From positions 1 to 35,699 of the forward strand of contig JAOUOC010000006.1 of assembly GCA_029880585.1 (NCBI GenBank): DNA of 35,699 nt. Direction: 5' to 3'. Under the pieces are notes generated by a model. The model was given only the letters and a program-made list of their open reading frames with translations, did not search any database and was not told where the DNA came from. Of this stretch, positions 1-7,610 are shown piece after piece (within the stretch, counting starts at the first letter, position 1; the number at the start of each line of letters is the position of its first letter). Made by a program: the position numbers and the translations under genes. Origin of the DNA: Gammaproteobacteria bacterium (GTDB taxonomy: Bacteria > Pseudomonadota > Gammaproteobacteria > Enterobacterales > Kangiellaceae).

Positions 1-687
1 AGTCGTTTGGTATTTGTCGCCATATTTGATGACTAAAGGAAATTCTCCTTCTTCAACAATTGCTTCTTGCAATTCAGGTCTGCGAATGTCTCTTTCACAA
101 TAGGGCGCTGTTTCTAAAAGCTGACCGGCTTCATTACGATAATGCTTGGGAATGCTCACCATTGAAAATGATTCAGTCACAAATAATCGAACATTTTCGT
201 AACTATCAAATTTTAATTGATAGGTTGTGCCTCTTGGTATAACAAGATAATCCCACTTTTTGATCTCCAATGTGCCGTATTCTGAATAAAGAGTGCCTGA
301 TCCTTCATGGACAAAAATCACTTCATCGGCATAGGCATTACGATAAAATTCATCGGTATCTTCGGTTACCCTGGCTGTGTACAAGGCACAATCATTATTG
401 AAAACAATTTTTTTGCGTGATGAGAAAAAGTTGCCGCCATACTCAAGGCGGTAAGTATGAATTTTGTAATTTTGTAATATCTCATCTTGCCATTCCTTAC
501 CATGCTCCAGCTTGTAAGGCTCAGTCTTTAAAACCTTGGTTGGCATATTATGATGATATTTGTTTGAATAGATGTTGGAAAAACCATGAGTGGAAAATAA
601 TTCCTCTCGATACAATTCGCCACTTTCCTTGTAAAAGGTTATGTGTCGCTTGTCAGGAATTTCACCTCTTTTTATATAAAATGGCAT
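1..687 (-). CDS. hmgA: Homogentisate 1,2-dioxygenase, N-terminal part (runs off left edge)
   Basis: The reverse strand reads open for 229 codons from an ATG at 687-685 to the window edge. The protein begins MPFYIKRGEIPDKRH and contains HHNMPTKVL, features I associate with the shorter bacterial homogentisate dioxygenases of roughly 380 residues, so about 60% is present. A cupin-like stretch follows (EVIFVHEGSGTLYSEYG, then VIPRGTTYQLKF). The family opens the ring of homogentisate with an iron centre to give maleylacetoacetate in tyrosine and phenylalanine breakdown. The iron ligands would be in the missing C-terminal part. An AAGGA ribosome site lies about 6 bases before the ATG. The gene is divergent from ftsY. 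Identification is by recalled family resemblance; a related cupin dioxygenase is the main alternative. Confidence 0.77.
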   Translation of the reverse strand, partial: MPFYIKRGEIPDKRHITFYKESGELYREELFSTHGFSNIYSNKYHHNMPTKVLKTEPYKLEHGKEWQDEILQNYKIHTYRLEYGGNFFSSRKKIVFNNDCALYTARVTEDTDEFYRNAYADEVIFVHEGSGTLYSEYGTLEIKKWDYLVIPRGTTYQLKFDSYENVRLFVTESFSMVSIPKHYRNEAGQLLETAPYCERDIRRPELQEAIVEEGEFPLVIKYGDKYQTT

Positions 688-900
688 AACGATTCCTTAA
701 AATGGATAAAATGCAAAGTTGCAATAGCTTACCTTCTGAAAGCAACAAAAAAAAGGATAATCTTTTTACCATTATTATCTATTTTTTAGATTAAGATGTC
801 ACCCTTGTGATTTAATGAGTTCATTTATCAAAAGCAGAATATTGAGTCAGCAATACAACAATCACAAGATCATGGTTACTGGCAAGATTAAGTGATAATA

Positions 901-929
901 TTGTCAGCAAAGTTTTATGGCATTATTAA
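901..929 (+). promoter_or_regulatory. Candidate sigma-70 promoter for ftsY
   Basis: TTGTCA (901-906) and TATTAA (924-929) are 17 bases apart, shortly before the ftsY ATG at 948. The -35 is good and the -10 mediocre. The leader would be about a dozen bases, just enough for the AGGA ribosome site. Confidence 0.33.
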
Positions 930-947
930 TACATTTTAGGATCTATC

Positions 948-2018
948 ATGTCAGAACAATCCGATTCTGAAAATAAAGAAAAAAAATTTAGCTGGTTTGG
1001 ATTAAGAAAATCTTCAAAACCGGAAGAAATTTCTGTAGAAAAACAGGAACCTCAAACCGAAGAACAAAAAGAAGCAGAAAAACTTTCATTTTTTCAAAAA
1101 TTAAGAGCAGGGCTGGCAAAAACCAGAGATCAATTTTCGCAAGGTTTGGCTGATCTGGTTCTGGGTGAAAAATCCATTGACGAAGATACGCTGGAAGAAC
1201 TGGAAACCATTTTGTTAATGGCTGATGTTGGCGTTGAAACCACTTCTACTATTATTGATCAACTGACTGATGCCGTTGATCGTAAAACCCTAAAAAATAC
1301 CAAAGAGATGGTTGATCAGCTTAAACAATCTTTATTGCAATACGCAACATCTGTGGAAGTTCCACTCTCTTTGGAAACTGAAAACAAGCCTTTTGTTATT
1401 CTGGTTGTTGGCGTAAATGGTGCTGGTAAAACGACTACCATAGGAAAAATGGCTCATCAGTTTCTTGCTCAGGGTAAAAGCGTGATGCTGGCTGCTGGTG
1501 ACACTTTCAGAGCTGCTGCCGTTGAGCAACTAAAAACCTGGGGTGACAGAAATAATGTTGCCGTTGTTGCTCAACATACTGGCGCAGACAGTGCCTCGGT
1601 TATTTTCGATGCAGTAGAATCTGCAAAAGCAAAACAAATTGATGTTGTCATTGCCGATACAGCCGGACGATTACACAACAAAAGTAATCTGATGGAAGAA
1701 TTGACCAAGGTTAAACGGGTGATGGGTAAGATTGATCCTGAAGCACCCCATGAAGTAATGTTGGTTGTTGATGGTGGAACCGGACAGAATGCGCTGGTTC
1801 AGGCTATTGAGTTTAATAAATCCGTCAAATTAACCGGAATTACCGTAACCAAACTTGATGGTACCGCCAAGGGTGGTATTATTTTTGCTCTGGCTGACAG
1901 AATGAAATTGCCTATCAGGTATATAGGTGTTGGAGAAAGCAAAACAGACTTAAGAACTTTTAATGCAGCTGAATTTGTAGAGGCGTTGTTTGAAACTGAC
2001 AGTTTAGAGTCGCAATAA
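948..2018 (+). CDS. ftsY: Signal recognition particle receptor FtsY
   Basis: FtsY is the SRP receptor GTPase that docks ribosome-SRP complexes at the inner membrane for co-translational insertion. At 356 residues it has an acidic, Lys/Glu-rich A domain (about 1-45), a helical N domain (about 46-140) and a complete NG GTPase domain. Visible motifs are the P-loop GVNGAGKTTT (155-164), DTFRAAAVEQL (185-195), DTAGRLH (237-243) and TKLDGTAKGG (301-310). The start is supported by AGGA 6 bases upstream. It opens the conserved ftsY-ftsE-ftsX-rpoH cluster, 47 bases before ftsE. Every key GTPase residue is present, so the assignment is secure. Confidence 0.97.
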   Translation: MSEQSDSENKEKKFSWFGLRKSSKPEEISVEKQEPQTEEQKEAEKLSFFQKLRAGLAKTRDQFSQGLADLVLGEKSIDEDTLEELETILLMADVGVETTSTIIDQLTDAVDRKTLKNTKEMVDQLKQSLLQYATSVEVPLSLETENKPFVILVVGVNGAGKTTTIGKMAHQFLAQGKSVMLAAGDTFRAAAVEQLKTWGDRNNVAVVAQHTGADSASVIFDAVESAKAKQIDVVIADTAGRLHNKSNLMEELTKVKRVMGKIDPEAPHEVMLVVDGGTGQNALVQAIEFNKSVKLTGITVTKLDGTAKGGIIFALADRMKLPIRYIGVGESKTDLRTFNAAEFVEALFETDSLESQ

Positions 2019-2065
2019 CATTAAATCAGAATGCTAATATTTAACAATAACTATGTGATAAGTAA

Positions 2066-2758
2066 ATGATCGAATTTGTTGATGTATCCAAGCGTTATCC
2101 TAATGGTCAGGAGGCTTTAAAAAGAGTCACCTTCTCATTGGCAGACGGCGAAATGGCTTTTTTAACCGGCCATTCCGGTGCTGGCAAAAGTACCATGCTG
2201 AAGCTGATTTGTCTGATGGAGCGCGCCACTTCCGGTCAGGTCATGGTCAATAATAAAAATCTCAATCGTGTCGGTAAACGTAAAATTCCGGATGTCAGAC
2301 GTGATATTGGCATGATATTTCAGGATCATAGACTTCTGTTTGATCGTAGTGTTTTTGATAATGTCGCATTGCCATTAATGATTGCTGGTTATCCTCAAAG
2401 AGAAATTGGGCGACGTGTTAGAGCTGCATTAGATAAGGTGGGGTTATTATCTAAAGAAAAATATACACCCATTATGCTTTCCGGCGGAGAACAACAACGG
2501 GTTGGAATAGCCCGCGCCGTGGTGAACAAGCCCCCATTATTGCTGGCAGATGAGCCTACCGGAAATCTGGATCCGGAATTATCAGCAGAAATTATGAATT
2601 TGTTTAAACAGTTTAATCAGGTTGGCGTAAGTCTTTTGATTGCTTCCCATGATTTGAGTCTGATAGCTCAAATGCATTACCGAACGCTGGTAATGAAAGA
2701 CGGACTACTTCATCAGGATAGAAGAGCTGAGAATTATTTTGAGGAGGATGTGTTATGA
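2066..2758 (+). CDS. ftsE: Cell-division ABC transporter ATPase FtsE
   Basis: FtsE is the cytoplasmic ATPase of the FtsEX complex, which couples ATP hydrolysis to activation of septal peptidoglycan hydrolases through EnvC-type partners. The 230-residue protein has Walker [10 protein letters not shown] (35-43), Q-loop Gln86, signature LSGGEQQR (138-145), Walker B LLLADE (158-163) and H-loop His195, all intact. Length and the [11 protein letters not shown] start match the family. The ribosome site before the ATG is weak. Its stop overlaps the ftsX start by 4 bases, which suggests translational coupling. Confidence 0.96.
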   Translation: MIEFVDVSKRYPNGQEALKRVTFSLADGEMAFLTGHSGAGKSTMLKLICLMERATSGQVMVNNKNLNRVGKRKIPDVRRDIGMIFQDHRLLFDRSVFDNVALPLMIAGYPQREIGRRVRAALDKVGLLSKEKYTPIMLSGGEQQRVGIARAVVNKPPLLLADEPTGNLDPELSAEIMNLFKQFNQVGVSLLIASHDLSLIAQMHYRTLVMKDGLLHQDRRAENYFEEDVL

Positions 2759-3729
2759 GTCAGGATACTCTAACCGGCGCACGTTTTTCTCAAGGTGCGA
2801 CCTTTAGTGCAAAGTTAAGCATGTGGTTTCGATTGCATCGAATTGAATCAAAACGAGGAATAAAGGATATATTCAGCAACCCTGTTTCCAACTTTATGAC
2901 GGTACTGGTGATAGCAATTGCCCTGGCTTTACCGACCGGCTTGCATATCTTTTTACAAAATGGTCAAACTCTTTTCCAAAATTGGGATGGTGTCAGTCGA
3001 ATTTCACTTTTTCTTAAATCAGAAGTTTCTGACAATCGCTTGCAGCAATTGGCCAAAGAAATTGAAGTAAGAAAAGATGTCGCCAAAGTGACTGTCATCA
3101 GCAAAACACAAGCCCTCGAAGATTTTAAGCAAACCTCCGGTTTTTCAGAAGCGATTGATCAATTGGATATTAATCCTCTGCCCGCTGTTATTGAAATACA
3201 GCCTGCTGGAAATGTCATTTCTCCTGAAGCATCAGATGCCATGTTGCAGTCATTAAAAGCATTACCTGAAGTTGAAATCGCAAAACTGGATCTGGAATGG
3301 GTCAGAAGACTACATGCTATCTTGCAATTTGCAGAAAAAATTGCAGCCGCTTTAAGTCTAGCTTTGGCAGCTTCGGTTTTATTAATTGTTGGTAATACCA
3401 TAAGACTTTCAGTGCAAAACAGGCGAGAAGAAATTGAAATCGTAAAACTGGTTGGTGCAACCGATGCTTTCATTCGAAGACCATTTTTGTACACTGGTTT
3501 TTGGTATGGTTTATTGGCTGGTGTCTGCTGCTGGGTTTTAATCAGTGGCTCACTCTATTGGCTGGATGATTCTATTCGCTTACTGGCTTCTGAATACAAA
3601 AGCCAATTTCAACTGCAAGGGCTAAATCTGGTTCAAAATCTACAGTTAATTGGGGTTGCCTGCTTTCTAGGCTTGCTAGGCTCATGGCTTAGTGTTGGTC
3701 GACATATCAGACAAATAGAACCGCGCTGA
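2755..3729 (+). CDS. ftsX: Cell-division ABC transporter membrane subunit FtsX
   Basis: FtsX is the membrane partner of FtsE and passes the ATPase signal to periplasmic hydrolase activators. The 324-residue protein has a cytoplasmic N-terminus, a first membrane helix (about 47-67), a periplasmic domain (about 68-185) and three further helices (about 195-216, 247-270, 295-313). A basic loop, NRREEIEIVKLVGATD, follows the second helix; this is the typical FtsX/MacB-like signature. The ATG overlaps the ftsE stop and has a strong AGGAGG ribosome site inside ftsE. No convincing terminator follows. The rpoH regulatory region begins about 60 bases downstream. Confidence 0.95.
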   Translation: MSQDTLTGARFSQGATFSAKLSMWFRLHRIESKRGIKDIFSNPVSNFMTVLVIAIALALPTGLHIFLQNGQTLFQNWDGVSRISLFLKSEVSDNRLQQLAKEIEVRKDVAKVTVISKTQALEDFKQTSGFSEAIDQLDINPLPAVIEIQPAGNVISPEASDAMLQSLKALPEVEIAKLDLEWVRRLHAILQFAEKIAAALSLALAASVLLIVGNTIRLSVQNRREEIEIVKLVGATDAFIRRPFLYTGFWYGLLAGVCCWVLISGSLYWLDDSIRLLASEYKSQFQLQGLNLVQNLQLIGVACFLGLLGSWLSVGRHIRQIEPR

Positions 3730-3786
3730 TAGCTGGTTTCTGTAGCTTTTATTTACAAATATCCTGTTTCAAATCTTTGAACTTTG

Positions 3787-3792
3787 TATAAA
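3787..3792 (+). promoter_or_regulatory. Candidate -10 box of the rpoH promoter
   Basis: TATAAA lies immediately before the first CIRCE element. No good -35 is found 16-18 bases upstream (TGTTTC at 3764-3769 is poor). Its position would place the start of transcription inside the first CIRCE, the usual geometry of HrcA-repressed promoters. Confidence 0.45.
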
Positions 3793-3793
3793 A

Positions 3794-3820
3794 TTAGCAC
3801 TCTCATAGACAAAGTGCTAA
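3794..3820 (+). promoter_or_regulatory. CIRCE element 1 (HrcA operator) upstream of rpoH
   Basis: TTAGCACTC (3794-3802), nine bases, then AAGTGCTAA (3812-3820). This matches the CIRCE consensus TTAGCACTC-N9-GAGTGCTAA at 17 of 18 arm positions, with the exact 9-base spacer. It starts one base after a TATAAA box, so bound HrcA would cover the likely start site. Confidence 0.87.
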
Positions 3821-3826
3821 AAAATG

Positions 3827-3853
3827 TTAGCACTCTACGAAAAAGAGTGCTAA
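3827..3853 (+). promoter_or_regulatory. CIRCE element 2 (HrcA operator), perfect match, upstream of rpoH
   Basis: TTAGCACTC (3827-3835), nine bases, then GAGTGCTAA (3845-3853): all 18 arm positions of the CIRCE consensus are matched. It begins 33 bases after the start of element 1, close to three helical turns, so both would lie on the same face of the DNA. It ends 57 bases before the rpoH ATG. Confidence 0.93.
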
Positions 3854-3910
3854 ACTAGCACCATTAAACTGGAACAATAATCATTCGGATTTCAGTACAG
3901 GAGATAATTT

Positions 3911-4756
3911 ATGACTAAATCACTAGCGCCCTTGGCAATGTCTGTCCCACAAGGCAATATTGAAGCCTATGTGACAGCCATTCATTCTGTGCCTATTTTA
4001 TCGGCTGAAGAAGAAAGAGAGCTGGCGTTGAAATATAAAGATCATGATGATTTAAATGCTGTCAGGGAATTAATTCTTTCTCATCTTCGTTTTGTGGTTC
4101 ATATAGCCAGAAGCTATTCAGGTTACGGACTGCCACAAGCCGATTTGATCCAGGAAGGCAATGTTGGCCTGATGAAAGCTGTCAAGCGCTTTGATCCTGA
4201 GGTCGGTGTCAGATTAATTTCTTTTGCGGTTCATTGGATCAAGGCTGAAATTCACGAGTTTGTATTAAGAAACTGGCGAATTGTTAAGGTTGCAACCACC
4301 AAAGCGCAACGAAAACTGTTTTTTAATTTACGCAGCCAGAAAAAATCATTGAACTGGTTAAATAATGATGAAGTCAAGGCAGTTGCTGAAGATTTGGGAG
4401 TACCTGAAGCTGAAGTAAGACAAATGGAAAGTCGCTTGAATGCCAGAGATGCTTCTTTCGATATGCCTGCAGATGCTGATGATGATTCAACCTTTGCGCC
4501 TGAATCCTTTCTTGAATCAGAGAATGACCCAGCACTTGCTGTAGAAAAAAACAATTGGGATGAGCACCATAGCCAAAGATTGTCTAATGCAATGCAGACT
4601 CTGGATCAAAGAAGTCGTGAAATTCTTGCGGCAAGATGGTTATCTGAAGATAAAGCAACATTGCATGAGCTGGCTGACAGATATGAAATCTCAGCGGAAC
4701 GGATCAGACAATTGGAATCCAATGCTTTAAACAAACTCAAATCCGCTATGTTGTAA
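3911..4756 (+). CDS. rpoH: Heat-shock sigma factor RpoH (sigma-32)
   Basis: RpoH directs RNA polymerase to heat-shock promoters for chaperones and proteases. The 281-residue protein has core-binding region 2.2 ([15 protein letters not shown] from 81), the DNA-melting region (about 100-130), the RpoH-box QRKLFFNLR (133-141) that separates sigma-32 from other sigma-70 relatives, and a region 4 helix-turn-helix (about 245-275, [19 protein letters not shown]). Length and order are typical. AGGAG lies 8 bases before the ATG. It follows ftsX as in many gammaproteobacteria, but its 181-base upstream gap holds two CIRCE operators, so HrcA repression is likely added to the usual post-transcriptional control. 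A bidirectional terminator follows. Confidence 0.97.
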   Translation: MTKSLAPLAMSVPQGNIEAYVTAIHSVPILSAEEERELALKYKDHDDLNAVRELILSHLRFVVHIARSYSGYGLPQADLIQEGNVGLMKAVKRFDPEVGVRLISFAVHWIKAEIHEFVLRNWRIVKVATTKAQRKLFFNLRSQKKSLNWLNNDEVKAVAEDLGVPEAEVRQMESRLNARDASFDMPADADDDSTFAPESFLESENDPALAVEKNNWDEHHSQRLSNAMQTLDQRSREILAARWLSEDKATLHELADRYEISAERIRQLESNALNKLKSAML

Positions 4757-4783
4757 AAATTCAACTGAGACATATAGATAAAA

Positions 4784-4806
4784 ACCCTGCCATGCAGGGT
4801 TTTTTA
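4784..4806. terminator. Bidirectional intrinsic terminator between rpoH and the PAS/GGDEF gene
   Basis: ACCCTGC (4784-4790), a three-base loop, and GCAGGGT (4794-4800) form a perfect 7-bp stem followed by a T run. An A run (4780-4783) precedes the stem, so it can work on both strands. The last bases overlap the stop codon of the converging gene. Confidence 0.85.
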
Positions 4807-5577
4807 ATTCTTGGCTGCCAGCAAATCTTCCAGATGTTTAACCAGACTGTCACGCGCTCTAGCCAAAATCTTTTTGGTATCATCATGGCGTTGCCAGCTG
4901 GAACCGCCAAACACAATATCATATTTAATATCGCCATTGACAGTATCTAGACGTTTTGACAAAGTTTTCTTTAGTTTGTCCTTTAGATTATCCAAAGCAT
5001 CAAACGGTGTTTCAGGTAATACAATCAGATAAGAACCATGCTCCGTATGACCCACCATATCTGACCATCTCATTTCATCATTGAGGGTGACTTTTATCGT
5101 TTGATGCAAAACTTCCTCACTAAAATCATCCGGCTTTTGAAAAACAATCAAATGTAATTTTAGTAATGACAAGGGATTACCATAACGCCGACTTCGACTA
5201 ACTTCATAATCCAGAAACTCTAGCCAGTTAGGTCTTTGTGGTAAATTGTGAGCTGAAACTTTTACAGTGTTGTGATTTGTTCGATTGCTAACAAAATAGT
5301 GTGCGACAGCACCAGAAGGAGTATCGACATTGCTTTGCCAATAACTGAACCTGAGCTGCTCATTATTCGATTTATCACCATCAGGTGGAAGTATCTGACA
5401 GTGATTATCTATCACTTCGATTGGCAAGGATAAATAAAGTTGGCCAACAACAGTACTTTGATCAAGTTTTGAATCATTAAGAAACTTGTCATTGCACCAT
5501 AACACTCTTTGATATTTATCACAGACAACTACGCCAACAGGAGATTTTTCATAAATTTCTGTTTGATCAATTGTCAT
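4804..5577 (-). CDS. PAS domain protein with degenerate GGDEF domain
   Basis: The 257-residue soluble protein has an N-terminal PAS-like sensor region (about 5-60, EKSPVGVVVCDKYQRVLWCN) and a C-terminal region resembling a diguanylate cyclase fold (about 115-255). Where an active enzyme has GGDEF, this one reads EHGSY (179-183), inside the otherwise recognisable T-EHGSY-LIVLPET context. Loss of the nucleotide-binding glycines and catalytic acids predicts no cyclic-di-GMP synthesis, so a sensory or binding role is more likely. There is no signal peptide or membrane helix. An AAGGA site lies about 12 bases before the ATG, rather far. The gene is convergent with rpoH. The PAS and GGDEF-like calls rest on pattern recognition. 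Confidence 0.68.
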   Translation of the reverse strand: MTIDQTEIYEKSPVGVVVCDKYQRVLWCNDKFLNDSKLDQSTVVGQLYLSLPIEVIDNHCQILPPDGDKSNNEQLRFSYWQSNVDTPSGAVAHYFVSNRTNHNTVKVSAHNLPQRPNWLEFLDYEVSRSRRYGNPLSLLKLHLIVFQKPDDFSEEVLHQTIKVTLNDEMRWSDMVGHTEHGSYLIVLPETPFDALDNLKDKLKKTLSKRLDTVNGDIKYDIVFGGSSWQRHDDTKKILARARDSLVKHLEDLLAAKN

Positions 5578-5834
5578 CTTTTTTAAATATCCTTTTAAGA
5601 TTTAAATTGTTATTACTTCTTTATTATAACTGGTTGCAGCTGCAAATATAAAATAAATGTCAAATATATTATTAAAAAGTGAACAACTTCAAATTATTAA
5701 CAGCATAATTTTTATCGCTTTAAGCTATATAAAGGGTTGTGCTGCTGTAATTCATTTAGTCAAAAAACAAACTCATTGATTTCTCAGGCAAAATTGTTGA
5801 GAATGAAGCAATGCTAATTTTTTATTCAGCTTAA

Positions 5835-6053
5835 ATGAAAAAATTTAAAAGTTTAATATTACTATCCGCTGTATTGTTGTTTTCCTGTGGTCAAAAAGGT
5901 GATTTGATTATTGAGGATGATCCTCACATCAAAACAATGAAAGATAACAAGTCAGATAATACGAATTCTGATATCCCTTTATCAATCGACACTCCTACGA
6001 ACAAAACCATATCACTCAAAGGTAAATCTGCTCAAAAAGGTGAGCAGTTATGA
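5835..6053 (+). CDS. lptM: Small lipoprotein, LptM (YifL)-like
   Basis: The 72-residue protein has a signal peptide ending in the lipobox LFSC with Cys18, followed by GQKGDL. This closely resembles the CG-K-GPL start of mature LptM, which helps the LptD/LptE lipopolysaccharide translocon mature by assisting disulfide rearrangement in the outer membrane. The usual Pro is Asp here. The rest is polar and low in complexity, as in relatives. The residue after Cys18 is Gly, not Asp, consistent with sorting to the outer membrane. Its stop overlaps the dapF start; gammaproteobacterial lptM genes often sit before lysA/dapF. No good ribosome site is visible before the ATG. Confidence 0.75.
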   Translation: MKKFKSLILLSAVLLFSCGQKGDLIIEDDPHIKTMKDNKSDNTNSDIPLSIDTPTNKTISLKGKSAQKGEQL

Positions 6054-6880
6054 TGTTAGGTTTCGCCAAGATGCATGGGCTAGGTAACGACTTTATGGTT
6101 GTGGATGGCGTTTCACAACAAATCTTTTTTAGTGAAGGCCAGATAAAAAAACTGGCTGACCGCAATCGCGGTGTCGGCTTTGACCAACTATTGCTTGTTG
6201 AGCCACCTCAGCAACCAGATGTGGATTTTCATTATCGCATTTTTAACGCTGATGGCAGAGAAGTTGAACAATGCGGAAACGGAGCGCGATGTCTGGCAAG
6301 ATTTGTTAGACATTTGGGGCTGACATGGAAAAATAAAATTCGTGTTAGTACTATCAACGGATTAATGAATCTTCATATTTTGCGTAATGGTCTGGTTAGT
6401 GTTGAAATGGGTGTACCAAAGCTGGAGCCTCACGATGTGCCCCTGAACCAGTCGGAGGAGGCAGAAAGTTATCAGATTGAAATTCAAAACAAATCCCTTT
6501 CATTTGGTGCTGTTTCCATGGGCAATCCCCATTGTGTCATCACTGTTGATGATGTACAAAAAGCTGATGTTCAGGGTATTGGAAGCCAATTAGAGAGACA
6601 TCAATTATTTCCGCAAGGTGCTAACATTAATTTCATGCAAATTGTTGCAAGAGATGAAATCAGATTGAGGGTTTTTGAGCGTGGCGTAGGAGAAACATTG
6701 GCTTGTGGAAGTGGGGCATGCGCCAGTGCGGTTATTGCCAATATTCAAAACAAAACCGATAAAAGGGTTAAAGTTTATTTGCCAGGCGGCCATTTACATA
6801 TAGAATGGAATGGCAGGGGAGAAATTCTTAAAATGATGGGACCAGCCGAATTAGTTTATCAGGGGTATATAGAACTATGA
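6050..6880 (+). CDS. dapF: Diaminopimelate epimerase
   Basis: DapF converts LL- to meso-diaminopimelate, the precursor of lysine and the peptidoglycan cross-link residue. The 276-residue protein starts with FAKMHGLGNDFMVVD and has both catalytic cysteines: Cys75 in EQCGNGARC and Cys219 in LACGSGAC. The substrate motif GNPHCV is at 158-163. Two consecutive ATG codons (6050 and 6053) could start it; the first overlaps the lptM stop, with AGGTGA upstream. lysA, often found between lptM and dapF, is absent. The downstream DUF484 gene overlaps by 4 bases. Confidence 0.96.
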   Translation: MMLGFAKMHGLGNDFMVVDGVSQQIFFSEGQIKKLADRNRGVGFDQLLLVEPPQQPDVDFHYRIFNADGREVEQCGNGARCLARFVRHLGLTWKNKIRVSTINGLMNLHILRNGLVSVEMGVPKLEPHDVPLNQSEEAESYQIEIQNKSLSFGAVSMGNPHCVITVDDVQKADVQGIGSQLERHQLFPQGANINFMQIVARDEIRLRVFERGVGETLACGSGACASAVIANIQNKTDKRVKVYLPGGHLHIEWNGRGEILKMMGPAELVYQGYIEL

Positions 6881-7599
6881 AAATATCAAATCCGCAACTA
6901 CTGGAAGAAGTCAGAAAAAACAAAATCAAGCAGCTAATGGATGAAGCACAAGTCAAAGATTATTTGGCAAATCATCCAGATTTTTTAAAGAATAACCCGC
7001 AGTTGCTCGCACACATGGAATTTTCTACTAACGATTCCACTATATCATCTCTGGTTGAACATCAGATCAAGGTTCTAAGAGAACGCAATCAGTCGCTTCA
7101 GGGACAACTGATAGAAATGCTCCGGTCTGCTCACAACAATGAAGAACTATTACTAAGATGTAATCAATTTATGTTGGATATTCTTGAAGCAAAATCACTA
7201 AAAGAATTGAGCGCAAAGATAATCAATGCTTTGAAAAAGGATTTTGATCTGGACGGCGCAGCGCTTGTGTTAGTGGGTGAATATAAATCCGCCTCAGCTC
7301 CAGCGCAAATCGTTTCAGATGCAAAAGACATTAAAGCCATGCTAAATTGTCATTTCCCGGATAATCAGACTTTATGTGGCCGACTGGGTTCTGAAGTTAA
7401 AGTTAAACTATTCGGTGATATGGGCAGAGACCTTCAATCCTTTGCTTTGGTTCCATTGGGCGACAAATGTGAAAGTGGACTTTTGGCATTAGCCAGTAAG
7501 GAAGTTGATCGCTTTGAGCCGCATATGGGAACCTTGTTTGTTGAACTCATTGCAAAACTGGTTGAACATCTCACTGACACGTATAAAAAGGTGACTTAA
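6877..7599 (+). CDS. yigA: DUF484 family protein (YigA-like)
   Basis: This 240-residue cytoplasmic protein belongs to the DUF484 family by position (between dapF and xerC) and by its N-terminal motif VKDYLANHPDFLKNNPQLL (27-45). A helical or coiled segment follows (about 60-100), then a region I read as GAF-like (about 105-235). The family's molecular function is not established; genetic linkage with xerC and dapF is all that is firmly known to me. The ATG overlaps the dapF stop in an ATGA arrangement. Met21 is a possible shorter start. Confidence 0.88.
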   Translation: MKISNPQLLEEVRKNKIKQLMDEAQVKDYLANHPDFLKNNPQLLAHMEFSTNDSTISSLVEHQIKVLRERNQSLQGQLIEMLRSAHNNEELLLRCNQFMLDILEAKSLKELSAKIINALKKDFDLDGAALVLVGEYKSASAPAQIVSDAKDIKAMLNCHFPDNQTLCGRLGSEVKVKLFGDMGRDLQSFALVPLGDKCESGLLALASKEVDRFEPHMGTLFVELIAKLVEHLTDTYKKVT

Positions 7600-7610
7600 A
7601 ACAGCATATC

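Noticed and set aside
417-689. 90-residue plus-strand frame opposite hmgA
   Set aside because: Antisense shadow: the minus strand carries a continuous, recognisable dioxygenase over the same bases.
815-895. 26-codon reading frame between hmgA and ftsY
   Set aside because: No convincing ribosome site or recognisable protein pattern; length is expected by chance in AT-rich DNA.
3159-3494. 111-residue minus-strand frame inside ftsX
   Set aside because: Antisense shadow of a complete FtsX gene with no ribosome site of its own.
3731-3793. Sigma-32-type promoter autoregulating rpoH
   Set aside because: No CTTGAA with a CCCATnT-like -10 at the right spacing was found.
5634-5645. TTGCAGCTGCAA palindrome upstream of lptM
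   Set aside because: A single short palindrome with no second copy or promoter context; chance is adequate.
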